In this document: in pieces, positions 35,545 through 45,394 of the stretch
How the letters are laid out: the number at the start of each line of letters is the position of its first letter
Position numbering within the stretch: position 1 is the first letter of the stretch
DNA from: Acinetobacter sp. WCHA45
Lineage (GTDB): Bacteria; Pseudomonadota; Gammaproteobacteria; Pseudomonadales; Moraxellaceae
DNA: 64,000 nt
Assembly: GCF_002165255.2 (NCBI RefSeq)
Contig: NZ_CP028561.1
Coordinates: forward strand, 1,178,001 to 1,242,000
Direction of reading: 5' to 3'
The notes under the pieces: model-generated
Database searches by the model: none
What the model saw: only the letters and a program-made list of their open reading frames with translations
What the model was told of the DNA's origin: nothing
Program-made: the position numbers and the translations under genes

Positions 35545-36618
35545 ATGACAGAGTTAAAATTTAGTGATTTAGTTGAGCCTGTGGCAGTAGATCAAAAAAC
35601 AGCATTAAGAATTACTGTATTAGGTGGTGGAAGTTTTGGTACAGCAATGGCAAATTTAGCTGTACGCAATGGTTGCGATACCATGATTTGGATTCGAGAT
35701 GCGGCTGTAGCAGAAGAAATTAATCAAACACATATCAATAAACGTTATTTACCTGATTATCCATTAGAGCCAGCTTTGCGTGCTGTTGCTGATTTAGAAT
35801 TAGCAGTAAGAGATCGAGATATTATTTTGGTCGCAATTCCTAGTCACTCATTTCGCGATGTTTTAAAACAAATTGCGCCGTTTATTACAGCCCAAGCAGT
35901 AGTTTCATTAACCAAAGGCATTGAAGCAAAAACCTTTAGTTTTATGAGTGAGATTATTCGCGCAGAATTACCAGAAGTTCCTTACGGCGTTTTATCAGGT
36001 CCTAATCTAGCAAAAGAAATTATGGCAGGCATGCCATCAGGAACAGTGATTGCAAGTGAATCGGAATTGGTTCGCTATGCGGTACAACATGCTTTGCATA
36101 GCGCATTGTTCCGTGTGTTTGGTAGTGATGATGTACACGGTGTGGAACTTGGTGGTGCATTAAAAAATATTTATGCAGTTGCCATGGGAATGGGCGCAGC
36201 TTATAACATTGGTGAAAATACCAAGAGTATGATTTTGACCCGTGCTTTGGCTGAGATGAGCCGTTTTGCAGTCAAGCAGGGTGCGAATCCTTTGACTTTC
36301 TTAGGGCTTTCTGGTGTAGGTGATTTATTCGCAACTTGTAATAGTCCATTAAGTCGCAACTATCAAATTGGTTTTGCACTCGGTTCGGGTAAAACACTTG
36401 ATCAAGCAACTAAAGAATTAGGTCAAACAGCCGAAGGGATTAATACCATTGTCCAAGTACGTGCTAAAGCACAAGAACTGGATGTTTATATGCCGATTAC
36501 CAATGCCTTATATGAAGTTATTTTTGAAAATGCGCCACCAATGACGATCGCTTTATCATTGATGAAAAATGGTCATCGTAGTGATGTAGAATTTGTTTTA
36601 CCACATCATGAAGTTTAA
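35545..36618 (+). CDS. gpsA: Glycerol-3-phosphate dehydrogenase [NAD(P)+]
   Basis: Makes sn-glycerol-3-phosphate from DHAP for phospholipid synthesis. The 357 residues have the N-terminal nucleotide motif VLGGGSFGTAMA, GPNLAKEIMAG, the catalytic lysine region GGALKNIYAVAMGM and LSGVGDLFATC. AGGAAAA upstream supports the ATG MTELKF; a start six codons earlier lacks support. The N-terminal extension of ~25 residues before the Rossmann fold is a known variation. It precedes sixA and the gsp genes on the same strand. Confidence 0.95.
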   Translation: MTELKFSDLVEPVAVDQKTALRITVLGGGSFGTAMANLAVRNGCDTMIWIRDAAVAEEINQTHINKRYLPDYPLEPALRAVADLELAVRDRDIILVAIPSHSFRDVLKQIAPFITAQAVVSLTKGIEAKTFSFMSEIIRAELPEVPYGVLSGPNLAKEIMAGMPSGTVIASESELVRYAVQHALHSALFRVFGSDDVHGVELGGALKNIYAVAMGMGAAYNIGENTKSMILTRALAEMSRFAVKQGANPLTFLGLSGVGDLFATCNSPLSRNYQIGFALGSGKTLDQATKELGQTAEGINTIVQVRAKAQELDVYMPITNALYEVIFENAPPMTIALSLMKNGHRSDVEFVLPHHEV

Positions 36619-36674
36619 TCAGAAAACTGTCATCAATCATTGTTAATATTAGGTATAAATAATAAGGTCGTTAT

Positions 36675-37130
36675 ATGCAGTTAACTTTAGTACGTCACGG
36701 TGAAGCATCTCCAGCAATCAATGGTAATGATACTCAACGCCCATTAACAGTGCGTGGACATCAACAAGCTGAGCAAACAGGACATTTTTTAAAAGATGTC
36801 ATTCAGCCTGAAATTTTTATTGTTAGTCCGCTATTACGTGCCCAAGAAACTTTGGCACACATCAAGGCTCATTTTTACGGCATTCCTGTTTTAATTTGCG
36901 ATAAAATTAAACCTGATGATGATGCTAAAGATGCAATTGAATGGTTATCTAAATTACCCTATGAATCTATTGCTGTGGTCTGTCATATGAATGTTGTGGC
37001 ACATATTGCAGAGCAATTGACCCATGAGAATTTTAATCCGTTTGCATTAGCAGAAGCACGTATTTATGATCAAGCTGTGATTGCTAATGGTTTATCAACA
37101 CAAAAGAATCGTTTTATACCAACACTATAA
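36675..37130 (+). CDS. sixA: Phosphohistidine phosphatase SixA
   Basis: Removes phosphate from histidine phosphotransfer proteins or PtsP-type phosphocarriers. The 151-residue protein is a minimal histidine phosphatase: LVRHGEASP (H8), SPLLRAQETL and VVCHMNVVAHI. Length matches SixA. It lies 57 bases after gpsA and about 40 before gspL. Confidence 0.88.
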   Translation: MQLTLVRHGEASPAINGNDTQRPLTVRGHQQAEQTGHFLKDVIQPEIFIVSPLLRAQETLAHIKAHFYGIPVLICDKIKPDDDAKDAIEWLSKLPYESIAVVCHMNVVAHIAEQLTHENFNPFALAEARIYDQAVIANGLSTQKNRFIPTL

Positions 37131-37168
37131 TTTATATATCCGCGATAGGATAAGGGTACTGAACACCG

Positions 37169-38308
37169 ATGCTGTATATATGGATGCCCGAAACCAATGG
37201 AACATGGTATTGGTCGGCAGGGGAAAATTGGTTACAGGCAAATAGTCTTGAGCAGTTGATTCAGGACTTACAAGTGCATAATGGAAAAGAGGCAGTGGTC
37301 TATTTTCCAAGCCGTAATGCGCAAATCTTGCAACAGCCTATGACAAAAATGCACTACAAGCAGTTAGGGCAAGAAGGGCTTAGATACTTATTAGAAGAAT
37401 ATGTCACTTTGCCAATCGATCAAATGAAGGTGGTTCATCATTTTCAAAATGATCAGCTTAGTGTGATGGGCGTGGCTCATTCCACAGTTGAGACATGGCA
37501 ACATGCGCTTAGTCTTTTGCCAATTCAAATTGCAGCGTTCTTACCTGATTTTTTAATTTTGCCAACGCCAGAAGAAAACCAAGTGTTGATTGCAAACCTG
37601 TATGATCACTTATTGGTAAGAGAATCGGAATGGTCTGGTAATTCAGTGGATGACTTGGGATTATTCCTTGAGTTTCAAACACCTGAAACGAATTATAAGC
37701 TGGCAAATCTTAGTTCAACTGAATTAGCAACAGTTATGGCTGCTTCAACCCAAGATCAATACACTGAATTTAGTTACCAATTTCAGCCCTTGGCAAAGGC
37801 AAAACAGCATCCATTTAATGTTTTGCCAAAATCCAAGAATGCAGAAGTTCAGTGGTCAGGTTATTGGAAAGCTTCAGCATTGCTTTTGGTTGCCGTCATT
37901 TTTGTTCAATTGGGTTATGACGCTTTACGTTGGTCTAAACTAAAAAAAGTGGCTGATCAGACATCGGCTCAGGCGATAGATCAATATAAATTGTGGTTTG
38001 GTGAAAATAGTCGCGTTACTGAGCAAAACATTAAAAGTCAGTTCGAAAGTCAATTACGAATGAGTCAGCTGGGTGATACACAAGCACTTTCGTTGTTGAG
38101 TCGAGTAGGACCGATTTTAATGCAGAAACAGATCATTGCTCAGCAAGTCAATTATGATGCTTCGACTTTAGCAATGTCATTAAAAGCTAAATCTGCAGAT
38201 GACTTACAAGGATTAACTCAACAATTAAACCAACAAGGTTTCCAAGCTGAATTGGGTAATGTTCAATCAGATTCGATTGGTGCGATTGGGGTGGTAAAAA
38301 TAAAATAA
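37169..38308 (+). CDS. gspL: Type II secretion system protein GspL
   Basis: Inner-membrane assembly-platform protein that links the GspE ATPase to the periplasmic part of the T2SS. The 379 residues have an actin-like cytoplasmic domain (~1-225), one transmembrane helix (WKASALLLVAVIFVQLGYDAL, ~232-252) and a periplasmic ferredoxin-like domain. The stop overlaps the gspM start by one base. No other T2SS genes are in the window, so gspL-gspM stand apart from the rest of the system. Confidence 0.88.
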   Translation: MLYIWMPETNGTWYWSAGENWLQANSLEQLIQDLQVHNGKEAVVYFPSRNAQILQQPMTKMHYKQLGQEGLRYLLEEYVTLPIDQMKVVHHFQNDQLSVMGVAHSTVETWQHALSLLPIQIAAFLPDFLILPTPEENQVLIANLYDHLLVRESEWSGNSVDDLGLFLEFQTPETNYKLANLSSTELATVMAASTQDQYTEFSYQFQPLAKAKQHPFNVLPKSKNAEVQWSGYWKASALLLVAVIFVQLGYDALRWSKLKKVADQTSAQAIDQYKLWFGENSRVTEQNIKSQFESQLRMSQLGDTQALSLLSRVGPILMQKQIIAQQVNYDASTLAMSLKAKSADDLQGLTQQLNQQGFQAELGNVQSDSIGAIGVVKIK

Positions 38309-38787
38309 TGAAAGCATTAACAAGTCTACAAAATAGTTTCGATCAAAAAATTGAAACCTTAAATCAATATTTACAGAGCTTATCTGTACGTGAACGCGTG
38401 ATGGTAATTTTCACAACAGTTTTTTTAGTTGTTGCGATTATTGGTTTTGCATTATGGAAAATGCATGCTTTGGCCGAGCAACAGCAAAAACGTTTAAATG
38501 AATTAAAAGATTTAATGGTTTGGATGCAAAGTAATGCAGCAACAATGAAACCTGCAAATGATCTGGAGCTATCAGCAGCAGATAAAATTCAACGTACGGC
38601 ACAACAACAAGGCTTATCAGTTTCTTCACAGCAGAATGGTGAGCAAATTCAAATTGTCGCTGAACATCAAAATTATGCTGTTCTTGCAAACTTCTTAATG
38701 CAACTTTCTCAAATGGGGTTAAGTATCCAGAAAATGGACTTGGTCTCAAATAACAATCAAATCAAGTTAACTGCGACCGTGCAATAA
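38308..38787 (+). CDS. gspM: Type II secretion system protein GspM
   Basis: Partner of GspL in the T2SS platform. The 159 residues have a short cytoplasmic N terminus, a transmembrane helix (VMVIFTTVFLVVAIIGFALW, ~31-50), a coiled coil and a periplasmic ferredoxin-like domain. It is translationally coupled to gspL. Confidence 0.88.
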   Translation: MKALTSLQNSFDQKIETLNQYLQSLSVRERVMVIFTTVFLVVAIIGFALWKMHALAEQQQKRLNELKDLMVWMQSNAATMKPANDLELSAADKIQRTAQQQGLSVSSQQNGEQIQIVAEHQNYAVLANFLMQLSQMGLSIQKMDLVSNNNQIKLTATVQ

Positions 38788-38815
38788 CTATAAAGGAGCT
38801 TGAAGCTCCTTTATA
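38788..38815 (+). terminator. Terminator after gspM
   Basis: ATAAAGGAGCTT and AAGCTCCTTTAT form a long stem with a minimal loop, then T-rich sequence. It starts at the gspM stop codon. Confidence 0.7.
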
Positions 38816-38864
38816 ATTATAGACTCATCATGATGAGTATGATTAACTCTGAATGACTCTAACT

Positions 38865-39060
38865 CTAAAATAATTTTTTAAGATCAGAAAAATACAAACG
38901 AACAATGACTTTTTTGGGGTAGCTATGTTTGATGACGTTGGTAAGTGCTTCTTCTGTAATCCGCAATAATGTCAAACATTCCAATGCACTAGGTTGTGAA
39001 TGCTAAACTTCTGCAAAATCCCAAACAGAGACTAAGATTAAAAATCTGAATAAAACCAGA
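38865..39060 (-). pseudogene. Remnant of a NarX/DesK-type sensor histidine kinase
   Basis: On the minus strand, 45 codons ending at TAG (38867-38865) translate to a piece with LLRITEEALTNVIKHS, the N-box of the HATPase domain of HisKA_3-type sensor kinases, followed by KKVIVRLYFSD, its next strand. An in-frame TAG lies immediately upstream (after VWDFAEV), and earlier bases continue a plausible kinase reading. The rest of the kinase and any response regulator are missing. It fills most of the 380-base gap between gspM and pyrD and explains that gap as a deletion scar. Confidence 0.6.
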
Positions 39061-39184
39061 AAATTGTTTAATCAAGAAGCACTAAAGCAAAGACTCTACA
39101 AAATAAGCCTATGTCAAGCATGGTGTTTTGTTGAGCCTATGCCTATAATACGGCTACTTGAAAAATCAGTAGACTGTGATTGGT

Positions 39185-40192
39185 ATGTTATATTCATTGG
39201 CTCGCCCTTTGTTGTTTACTTTGGCACCAGAGCGTGCACATGAACTCACACTTTCTATGCTCGATACAGCGCATAAATTTGGATTGATGCATCAGAAAAC
39301 TGCACATAAACCAGTAAGCTGTATGGGTATCGAGTTTCCAAACCCTGTTGGTCTTGCTGCTGGTTTAGATAAAAATGGTGCGCACATTGATGCTCTAGCT
39401 GCTTTAGGTTTCGGTTTTATTGAAATCGGTACCATTACACCACGTCCACAAGCAGGTAATCCTCAACCACGTTTATTTCGTATTCCAGAAGCGAAAGCAA
39501 TCATCAATCGCATGGGATTCAATAATGACGGTGTTGATCAACTGATTGAAAATGTTAAAGCTGCTAAGTTTAAAGGCGTTTTAGGAATTAACATTGGTAA
39601 AAATGCAGATACTGCCGTTGAAGATGCGGTTTCTGATTATTTGATTTGTTTAGAAAAAGTTTATAACTACGCATCATATATTACAGTTAATATTTCTTCA
39701 CCGAATACAAAGAATTTACGTAGTTTACAAAGTGGCGATGCACTTACAGAGCTATTACAAACTTTGAAACAACGTCAACTAGAACTTGCTAAAGAAAATA
39801 ATCATTATGTTCCTTTAGTACTCAAAGTAGCGCCAGATTTAACGCCTGAAGATATTACATTTATCGCTAAACAATTATTGAAATTTAAGATTGATGGCTT
39901 AATTGTTACCAATACAACATTAGGGCGAGACGGTGTTGAAAATCTGCCAAATGGTAATGAGGCAGGTGGTTTGTCGGGCGCACCCGTTTTTGAAAAAAGC
40001 ACCGAATGTTTACGTCAGTTCGCCGATGTTTTAGATGGAAAAATTCCTTTAATTGGTGTCGGGGGAATTGTTTCAGGTGAGCAGGCCGTAGCAAAACAAG
40101 AGGCGGGCGCGAGTCTCGTTCAAGTATACAGTGGCCTTATTTATACAGGCCCAACACTAGTAAAAGATTGTGTTAACGCGATGACTGTGTGA
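39185..40192 (+). CDS. pyrD: Dihydroorotate dehydrogenase (quinone)
   Basis: Class 2 enzyme of pyrimidine synthesis, membrane-associated and ubiquinone-linked. About 335 residues: an N-terminal membrane-binding helix ([21 protein letters not shown]), [26 protein letters not shown], the catalytic serine region in NISSPNT, and [11 protein letters not shown] at the FMN-phosphate site. I choose the ATG rather than the GTG three codons earlier because family members begin here. It precedes cvpA by only one base. Confidence 0.96.
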   Translation: MLYSLARPLLFTLAPERAHELTLSMLDTAHKFGLMHQKTAHKPVSCMGIEFPNPVGLAAGLDKNGAHIDALAALGFGFIEIGTITPRPQAGNPQPRLFRIPEAKAIINRMGFNNDGVDQLIENVKAAKFKGVLGINIGKNADTAVEDAVSDYLICLEKVYNYASYITVNISSPNTKNLRSLQSGDALTELLQTLKQRQLELAKENNHYVPLVLKVAPDLTPEDITFIAKQLLKFKIDGLIVTNTTLGRDGVENLPNGNEAGGLSGAPVFEKSTECLRQFADVLDGKIPLIGVGGIVSGEQAVAKQEAGASLVQVYSGLIYTGPTLVKDCVNAMTV

Positions 40193-40193
40193 C

Positions 40194-40787
40194 ATGAACA
40201 CACTTGATATCATCATCCTGATCATCTTGCTCATTGGAGGGCTGAACGGTTTGCGTCAAGGATTTATTAAAGCCTTTGCGAACTTGATCGGGTGGATATT
40301 CGCATTGGTCATTGGGGCTAAATATGCAGTCATTTGGGCACCTGCGATGAGCAGTCTAAGCCAAGACCCAGTTGTGCAAAAAATTGCTGCTTTTGCTTTT
40401 ATTGTATTAGTCATCGTGATTTGCACGTGGGTGATTACCGCATTCCTGAATGGGCTCTTGAAAAGTTTAAAATTGGGCCCATTAAATCGTCTAGCAGGCG
40501 GTGCATTTGGTTCACTAAAAGGTTTATTAATTGTCTTGATTGCGATGCAGGGTGTCGGTCCTTGGGTGAATAGTTCACCACATTGGAAACAATCAAAATT
40601 TGTACAGATCTTATTGCCATACGCGCCATTAGCGACTGAAATATCAAAAGATGCTGCAAATGAAGCGATACATCAAATGACATCTGAAGGTGCGTTATTA
40701 CATCGCCCTTCGACTGAAATGGAGGAGTCAGAACGCGCTTCAGTAGATCAACGTTCTGATCATTCAACGAAAAATCCTTTTTATTAA
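40194..40787 (+). CDS. cvpA: Colicin V production protein family, CvpA
   Basis: Inner-membrane protein with four hydrophobic segments (~3-25, 30-50, 64-90, 100-122), starting MNTLDIIILIILLIGGLNGLR. CvpA is needed for colicin V export in E. coli and for envelope integrity elsewhere. It sits directly after pyrD and directly before purF, the classical cvpA-purF arrangement. Length 197 residues, with a charged cytoplasmic or periplasmic tail. Confidence 0.92.
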   Translation: MNTLDIIILIILLIGGLNGLRQGFIKAFANLIGWIFALVIGAKYAVIWAPAMSSLSQDPVVQKIAAFAFIVLVIVICTWVITAFLNGLLKSLKLGPLNRLAGGAFGSLKGLLIVLIAMQGVGPWVNSSPHWKQSKFVQILLPYAPLATEISKDAANEAIHQMTSEGALLHRPSTEMEESERASVDQRSDHSTKNPFY

Positions 40788-40827
40788 TTGGGGTTAAACC
40801 CCGTTCCTAGCTTGTCGAGAGGTTGCT

Positions 40828-42366
40828 ATGTGTGGAGTTGTTGGGATTGCCGGTAAATCGCCAGTAAACCAAATGTTATTTGATGCCTTGACGATGTTAC
40901 AACATCGAGGACAAGATGCAGCAGGGATTGTAACTTGCCATCAAGGGCGTTTATTCCTCCGCAAAGATAATGGTATGGTGCGTGATGTATTCCATACCCG
41001 TCACATGCGTGCTTTGCTTGGTAACTATGGGATAGGACATGTTCGTTATCCAACAGCAGGTTCATCAAGTAGTGCTGAAGCACAGCCGTTTTATGTAAAC
41101 TCTCCATATGGTATTACCCTTGCACACAATGGTAACTTGACCAACGCCGCAGAAATTCATGATGATCTGTTTAAAACAGATTTACGTCACATGAATACTG
41201 ATTCTGATTCTGAAGTTTTACTCAACGTGTTTGCACATGAGTTACAGAAGATCGGTACACTCAACCCAACGCCAGAAAATATCTTCCACACCGTATCTCG
41301 TGTTCATGAGCGTTGTAAAGGTGCTTATGGGGTTGTTGCGATGATCACAGGTCATGGGCTTGTTGGTTTTCGTGATCCAAACGGGATTCGTCCTTTGGTT
41401 TATGGTTCTCGTGAAACTGAGCAAGGCACTGAATATATCATTGCCTCTGAATCCGTTGCGATTACAGCGCTAGGTTTTAAAGTTGAGCGTGATATTGCAC
41501 CAGGTGAGGCAATTTTCATTAATTCAAATGGTGAATTGTTTACCAAACAATGTGCAGTAAATCCTGAATATCGTCCATGTATTTTTGAATATGTGTACTT
41601 TGCTCGCCCAGATGCCACAATTGATGGCATCTCAGTTTATAAAGCTCGTTTAAAAATGGGTGAAAAGCTGGCTTATAAAATTTTGAAGGAATGGGGTAAA
41701 GAGCACGATATTGATGTGGTCATTCCAATTCCAGATACTAGCCGTACTTCAGCATTAGAATTGGCTAATATTTTGGGCGTGAAATTCCGTGAAGGTTTTA
41801 TGAAAAACCGTTACATCGGACGTACCTTCATTATGCCAGGTCAACAGCAGCGCAAAAAATCAGTTCGTCAAAAGCTAAACCCAGTTGAGCTTGAATTTAA
41901 AGATAAAAATGTACTGTTAGTGGATGACTCGATTGTACGTGGTACAACGTGTAATGAGATTATTCAAATGGCACGTGATTCTGGCGCGAAGAAAGTATTC
42001 TTTGCTTCGGCTGCACCTATGGTGAAATATCCAAACGTGTATGGTATCGATATGCCAGCAAAATCTGAATTAATTGCTTCAGATCGTACAGTTGAAGAAA
42101 TTCGTGAGATTATTGGTGCAGATCGTTTAGTTTTCCAAGATTTGGAAGATTTAAAGAACGCAGTGCGTACCAGCAAAGTACCTAATTTAAGAGAATTCGA
42201 ATGTTCAGTATTTGACGGGATCTATGTGGCTGGTGGGATTGATAATGACTATCTGATTAATCTCGAGCAGAAACGTAATGATTCAGCAAAAAAGAAAGCA
42301 GATGGTTATATTGATGTAAATATCGATGCTTCTTCTGTTGATTTAACAGGTATTAAAGAAGAGTAA
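40828..42366 (+). CDS. purF: Amidophosphoribosyltransferase
   Basis: First committed enzyme of purine synthesis. The protein starts MCGVVGIAG with the catalytic Cys2 of the glutamine amidotransferase domain (no long propeptide). The phosphoribosyltransferase domain carries the PRPP motif [13 protein letters not shown]. The 512-residue length is normal. Regulated in other bacteria by PurR; I see no clear operator here. Confidence 0.97.
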   Translation: MCGVVGIAGKSPVNQMLFDALTMLQHRGQDAAGIVTCHQGRLFLRKDNGMVRDVFHTRHMRALLGNYGIGHVRYPTAGSSSSAEAQPFYVNSPYGITLAHNGNLTNAAEIHDDLFKTDLRHMNTDSDSEVLLNVFAHELQKIGTLNPTPENIFHTVSRVHERCKGAYGVVAMITGHGLVGFRDPNGIRPLVYGSRETEQGTEYIIASESVAITALGFKVERDIAPGEAIFINSNGELFTKQCAVNPEYRPCIFEYVYFARPDATIDGISVYKARLKMGEKLAYKILKEWGKEHDIDVVIPIPDTSRTSALELANILGVKFREGFMKNRYIGRTFIMPGQQQRKKSVRQKLNPVELEFKDKNVLLVDDSIVRGTTCNEIIQMARDSGAKKVFFASAAPMVKYPNVYGIDMPAKSELIASDRTVEEIREIIGADRLVFQDLEDLKNAVRTSKVPNLREFECSVFDGIYVAGGIDNDYLINLEQKRNDSAKKKADGYIDVNIDASSVDLTGIKEE

Positions 42367-42383
42367 TCATTTAAATCTATAGA

Positions 42384-42407
42384 AAAGCGGGAAATTCCCG
42401 CTTTTTT
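42384..42407 (+). terminator. Terminator after purF
   Basis: AAAAGCGGGAA and TTCCCGCTTTT form an 11-bp stem followed by Ts. Confidence 0.9.
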
Positions 42408-42469
42408 ATTTTATGATACTTAAGGTTTCGAAGCCTCTAAGATCAACAATGTAATCAGGAAAATTTACA

Positions 42470-44359
42470 TTGAAAGAAATGAGCCATTATTTAATTGAAA
42501 ATAAAAATATTGCATGGTCGGTAAGTTTTTGCTTGCTCGCTATGTTGTCGACAGTTTTTATTCTCAATTTGATTTTGGGGTTAGTCGTTCATTTCTTTGA
42601 CTACACTCAAGCCATTTGGTGGCATGTTCTTAGTCCATATTTTATCTTTCTTTTATTCTTCGTTATGGTTTGGTCGGTTGGTGCTGAACTGTATGTCTTA
42701 CGTGAAGGCGGCCATTCACTCGCAAAACAACTTAAAGCTAGACGCCTTGTTTTTGATGAGAGTACGCCCGAAGAAAGCACAGCATTAAAAGTCGTAGAGC
42801 AAGTTGCTCAAAGTTTTGCGATCGATACCCCCGCTGTTTATGTGCTCCCAGATGAAGTTGGTGTGAATGCCTTAACCGCAGGCTTCAGATCTCAAGACAT
42901 CGTAATTATTTTAACGTGGGGTGCTCTACAAAATTTGGATGAGCTAGAGCTATATGGCTTATTAAGTTATGAATTCAACCAGATTTTATCAGGCGAAGCA
43001 GTCGAAAATACCAAATTAAAAATTTTATACAGTGGTTTAACCACCTTTAGTCAATGGGGGAGTAAATTAGCTCAAGCAGGCTACAATCCTTATGCAACGT
43101 CTTATCGAAACAAATTCGAAACTATTTTTGTTGCGATTGGTGGAGTGATTTGGCTGATTGGTAGTTTAGGCATCTTAATAACGCGTTTAATTAAATATTT
43201 GACCTTAAGTGGGCGAACCTTTCGTAATGACCTGAAAACTATGCGTTTGATGAATAATAATGCCAATATTCAAACCTTGTTACGTATCTATGTCCACCAT
43301 TCAGGGTCGCAAATTCATAGTGCTTATTCAGAATCGATTTCACATATGTGTTTCGCAAATTCTCTTAGTCCGCAAAGTTGGATGAATATTCATCCAAGTA
43401 TCAAAGATCGAATTTATGAACTAAATCCTACTTTGCTACAGGATTTGCAATTAGAAAATTTAAAAAAGTTACGCAATCGTCCTTTATTCAGTCTGTTTCG
43501 TTCTTTGGAAGAGGAAATGACAGATATGACATTACCTTGGAGTTCTCCACAGCCTTTACCTTTATTACGTTTATCACCGATCAGTTTTGCCTTAAATGAT
43601 GCAATTAAGCCTTTAAACTCTGAAATGCGGAAGAATAAAAAGCGCCCAGAATTGATACAAAGAGCGATGCAAACGGCGACAGGTTCAAGGGAAGTGATGG
43701 TTGCGATTCTAATGATTCGTCAATATCGTGAATTCATTCCTCAAGAAGCCGCTGTAAGTCATGCAATTGTAGACTCTTTATTGAATTTAGATGGTCGTAT
43801 TCATGTTCAAATCTTCCATGATGCCTGTAAGAATATTGGGCATATGCCGACAAGTATTGCTCGTCAATTTTTGACTAAATTGGCTTGTATTATTCAAGAA
43901 GACGGTGAAGTGGGTTTGCTTGATGCTTTATTGTTGGAGAGAGTAAAGCGTGAACTTAATCTTATGCCTGCACATTTACCAACATCATTTGAAGATGTGA
44001 AAGCACAAATTGTGCATTTAATTGATGCTTTATTGCATGTACAACAAATTAACAGTCCAAATCAGCTTGAGGTGCGTGAGCGAATTTTTCAGCAGATTTT
44101 AGCACCTGAAGAAATGCAGATTTATGCAGATATTTCTGATGAACCACTTGATTTAGCAGAAATTTTAAATGATGTTTCAGGCTTATTATTACGTGATCGC
44201 CTCAATATTTTAGCAATTGCAGAGCGATGTTTATGGAGCGATCGTATCATCACGCAAGATGAATTAGATGTTTTAGAGTTGCTTTATTGGCGTTTAGGAT
44301 TCGATACACGTGAAGTTGTTGAACAAATGCAAAAGAAAAATAGTTTGATGATTATTTAA
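42470..44359 (+). CDS. M48-like membrane protein with degenerate protease motif
   Basis: 629 residues. Two N-terminal membrane segments (~16-38, 52-75) and a third at ~220-240 frame a domain that follows M48 (HtpX-type) peptidases: AVYVLPDEVGVNALTAGF, then ELELYGLLSYEFNQIL. In M48 enzymes that last site reads HExxH; here it is Y167-E168-F169-N170-Q171, so both zinc histidines are gone. It is therefore probably a non-catalytic relative. The C-terminal ~250 residues are helical. The start is TTG, with AGGA nine bases upstream; an ATG three codons later is possible. Confidence 0.7.
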   Translation: MKEMSHYLIENKNIAWSVSFCLLAMLSTVFILNLILGLVVHFFDYTQAIWWHVLSPYFIFLLFFVMVWSVGAELYVLREGGHSLAKQLKARRLVFDESTPEESTALKVVEQVAQSFAIDTPAVYVLPDEVGVNALTAGFRSQDIVIILTWGALQNLDELELYGLLSYEFNQILSGEAVENTKLKILYSGLTTFSQWGSKLAQAGYNPYATSYRNKFETIFVAIGGVIWLIGSLGILITRLIKYLTLSGRTFRNDLKTMRLMNNNANIQTLLRIYVHHSGSQIHSAYSESISHMCFANSLSPQSWMNIHPSIKDRIYELNPTLLQDLQLENLKKLRNRPLFSLFRSLEEEMTDMTLPWSSPQPLPLLRLSPISFALNDAIKPLNSEMRKNKKRPELIQRAMQTATGSREVMVAILMIRQYREFIPQEAAVSHAIVDSLLNLDGRIHVQIFHDACKNIGHMPTSIARQFLTKLACIIQEDGEVGLLDALLLERVKRELNLMPAHLPTSFEDVKAQIVHLIDALLHVQQINSPNQLEVRERIFQQILAPEEMQIYADISDEPLDLAEILNDVSGLLLRDRLNILAIAERCLWSDRIITQDELDVLELLYWRLGFDTREVVEQMQKKNSLMII

Positions 44360-44488
44360 TAATAAACTCGTATTAGAGCTAGAAAGATCAAGCTTAAAAC
44401 GTTACGTGACAATCACATAAAATGATTTAATTTCAAGGTAAGCTTGCCCTTTATTTTAATCTTGAATTACGCATTTTTTGAGTAAGTT

Positions 44489-45289
44489 ATGCAACATATT
44501 GAAATTTTAAAGGCTTTATTTTTAGGGTTTATTGAGGGTTTGACCGAGTTTTTACCGATTTCAAGTACGGGTCATTTAATTTTATTTGGTCACATGATCG
44601 ACTTCCATTCTGACGATGGGCGTGTATTTGAAGTTGTCATTCAGCTTGGTGCAATTTTGGCTGTTTGTTGGTTATACCGACAAAAGATTTTTGATTTGGT
44701 TAAAGGTTTTTTTAGTGGTGATTCAGAAGCGCGTCATTTTGCTTTTAGCGTTTTAATTGCTTTTTTTCCTGCTGTCGTGATTGGTATTTTTGCAGTCGAT
44801 TTTATTAAAAGTGTTCTATTTAGTCCACTTGTGGTCGCAATCGCACTGATTGTTGGTGGTCTGATTATTTTCTGGGTTGAATCCAAGAATTTTGATCATA
44901 AAACAACTGAAGCGACAAAAATTACTTACAAGCAAGCTTTTTTAGTCGGTTGTGCACAATGCGTTGCGATGATTCCAGGGACTTCTCGTTCTGGTGCTAC
45001 CATTGTGGGAGGAATGTTCTCAGGTTTGTCTCGTAAAGCGGCAACAGAATTTTCTTTCTTTCTCGCGATGCCAACGATGTTGGGGGCTGCAACTTTTGAT
45101 CTTATTCGTAATGCAGATGTATTGACACAAGATAATATGTTGAATATCGGGGTTGGTTTTGTTGCTGCTTTTATTTCGGCATTATTGGTGGTGAGCGCAT
45201 TAGTTAAATTTGTTGAACGCCACACTTTACGCGTATTTGCTTGGTATCGGATTGTACTGGGTATAATTTTATTATTTGTTTTTCTATAA
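44489..45289 (+). CDS. uppP: Undecaprenyl-diphosphatase UppP (BacA)
   Basis: Integral membrane enzyme that recycles undecaprenyl pyrophosphate for peptidoglycan synthesis; overproduction gives bacitracin resistance. The 266 residues start with [18 protein letters not shown], which holds the catalytic glutamate and serine signature. The second motif is [14 protein letters not shown]. About eight membrane segments are visible. Monocistronic. Confidence 0.96.
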   Translation: MQHIEILKALFLGFIEGLTEFLPISSTGHLILFGHMIDFHSDDGRVFEVVIQLGAILAVCWLYRQKIFDLVKGFFSGDSEARHFAFSVLIAFFPAVVIGIFAVDFIKSVLFSPLVVAIALIVGGLIIFWVESKNFDHKTTEATKITYKQAFLVGCAQCVAMIPGTSRSGATIVGGMFSGLSRKAATEFSFFLAMPTMLGAATFDLIRNADVLTQDNMLNIGVGFVAAFISALLVVSALVKFVERHTLRVFAWYRIVLGIILLFVFL

Positions 45290-45296
45290 AAATAAA

Positions 45297-45333
45297 ATCT
45301 CCCTTTTAGAAAAATTACTAAAAGGGAGAGATT
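45297..45333. other. Long hairpin after uppP
   Basis: ATCTCCCTTTTAG and CTAAAAGGGAGAGAT form a stem of about 13 bp. No T run follows on the plus strand, so it may be a weak terminator or an mRNA 3'-end stabiliser. Confidence 0.5.
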
Positions 45334-45394
45334 CTAAGTTAAAATTCTTATTCTTTATTTCTTTTTTCATGTTTAGAACTGGTTCGATTGTAAG

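Noticed and set aside
38925..38969. Plus-strand 14-codon frame (MFDDVGKCFFCNPQ)
   Set aside because: It is the antisense of the histidine-kinase remnant and too short to support as a gene.
45297..45333. Strong rho-independent terminator after uppP
   Set aside because: The stem is good but no T run follows on the plus strand, so it is listed only as a hairpin.
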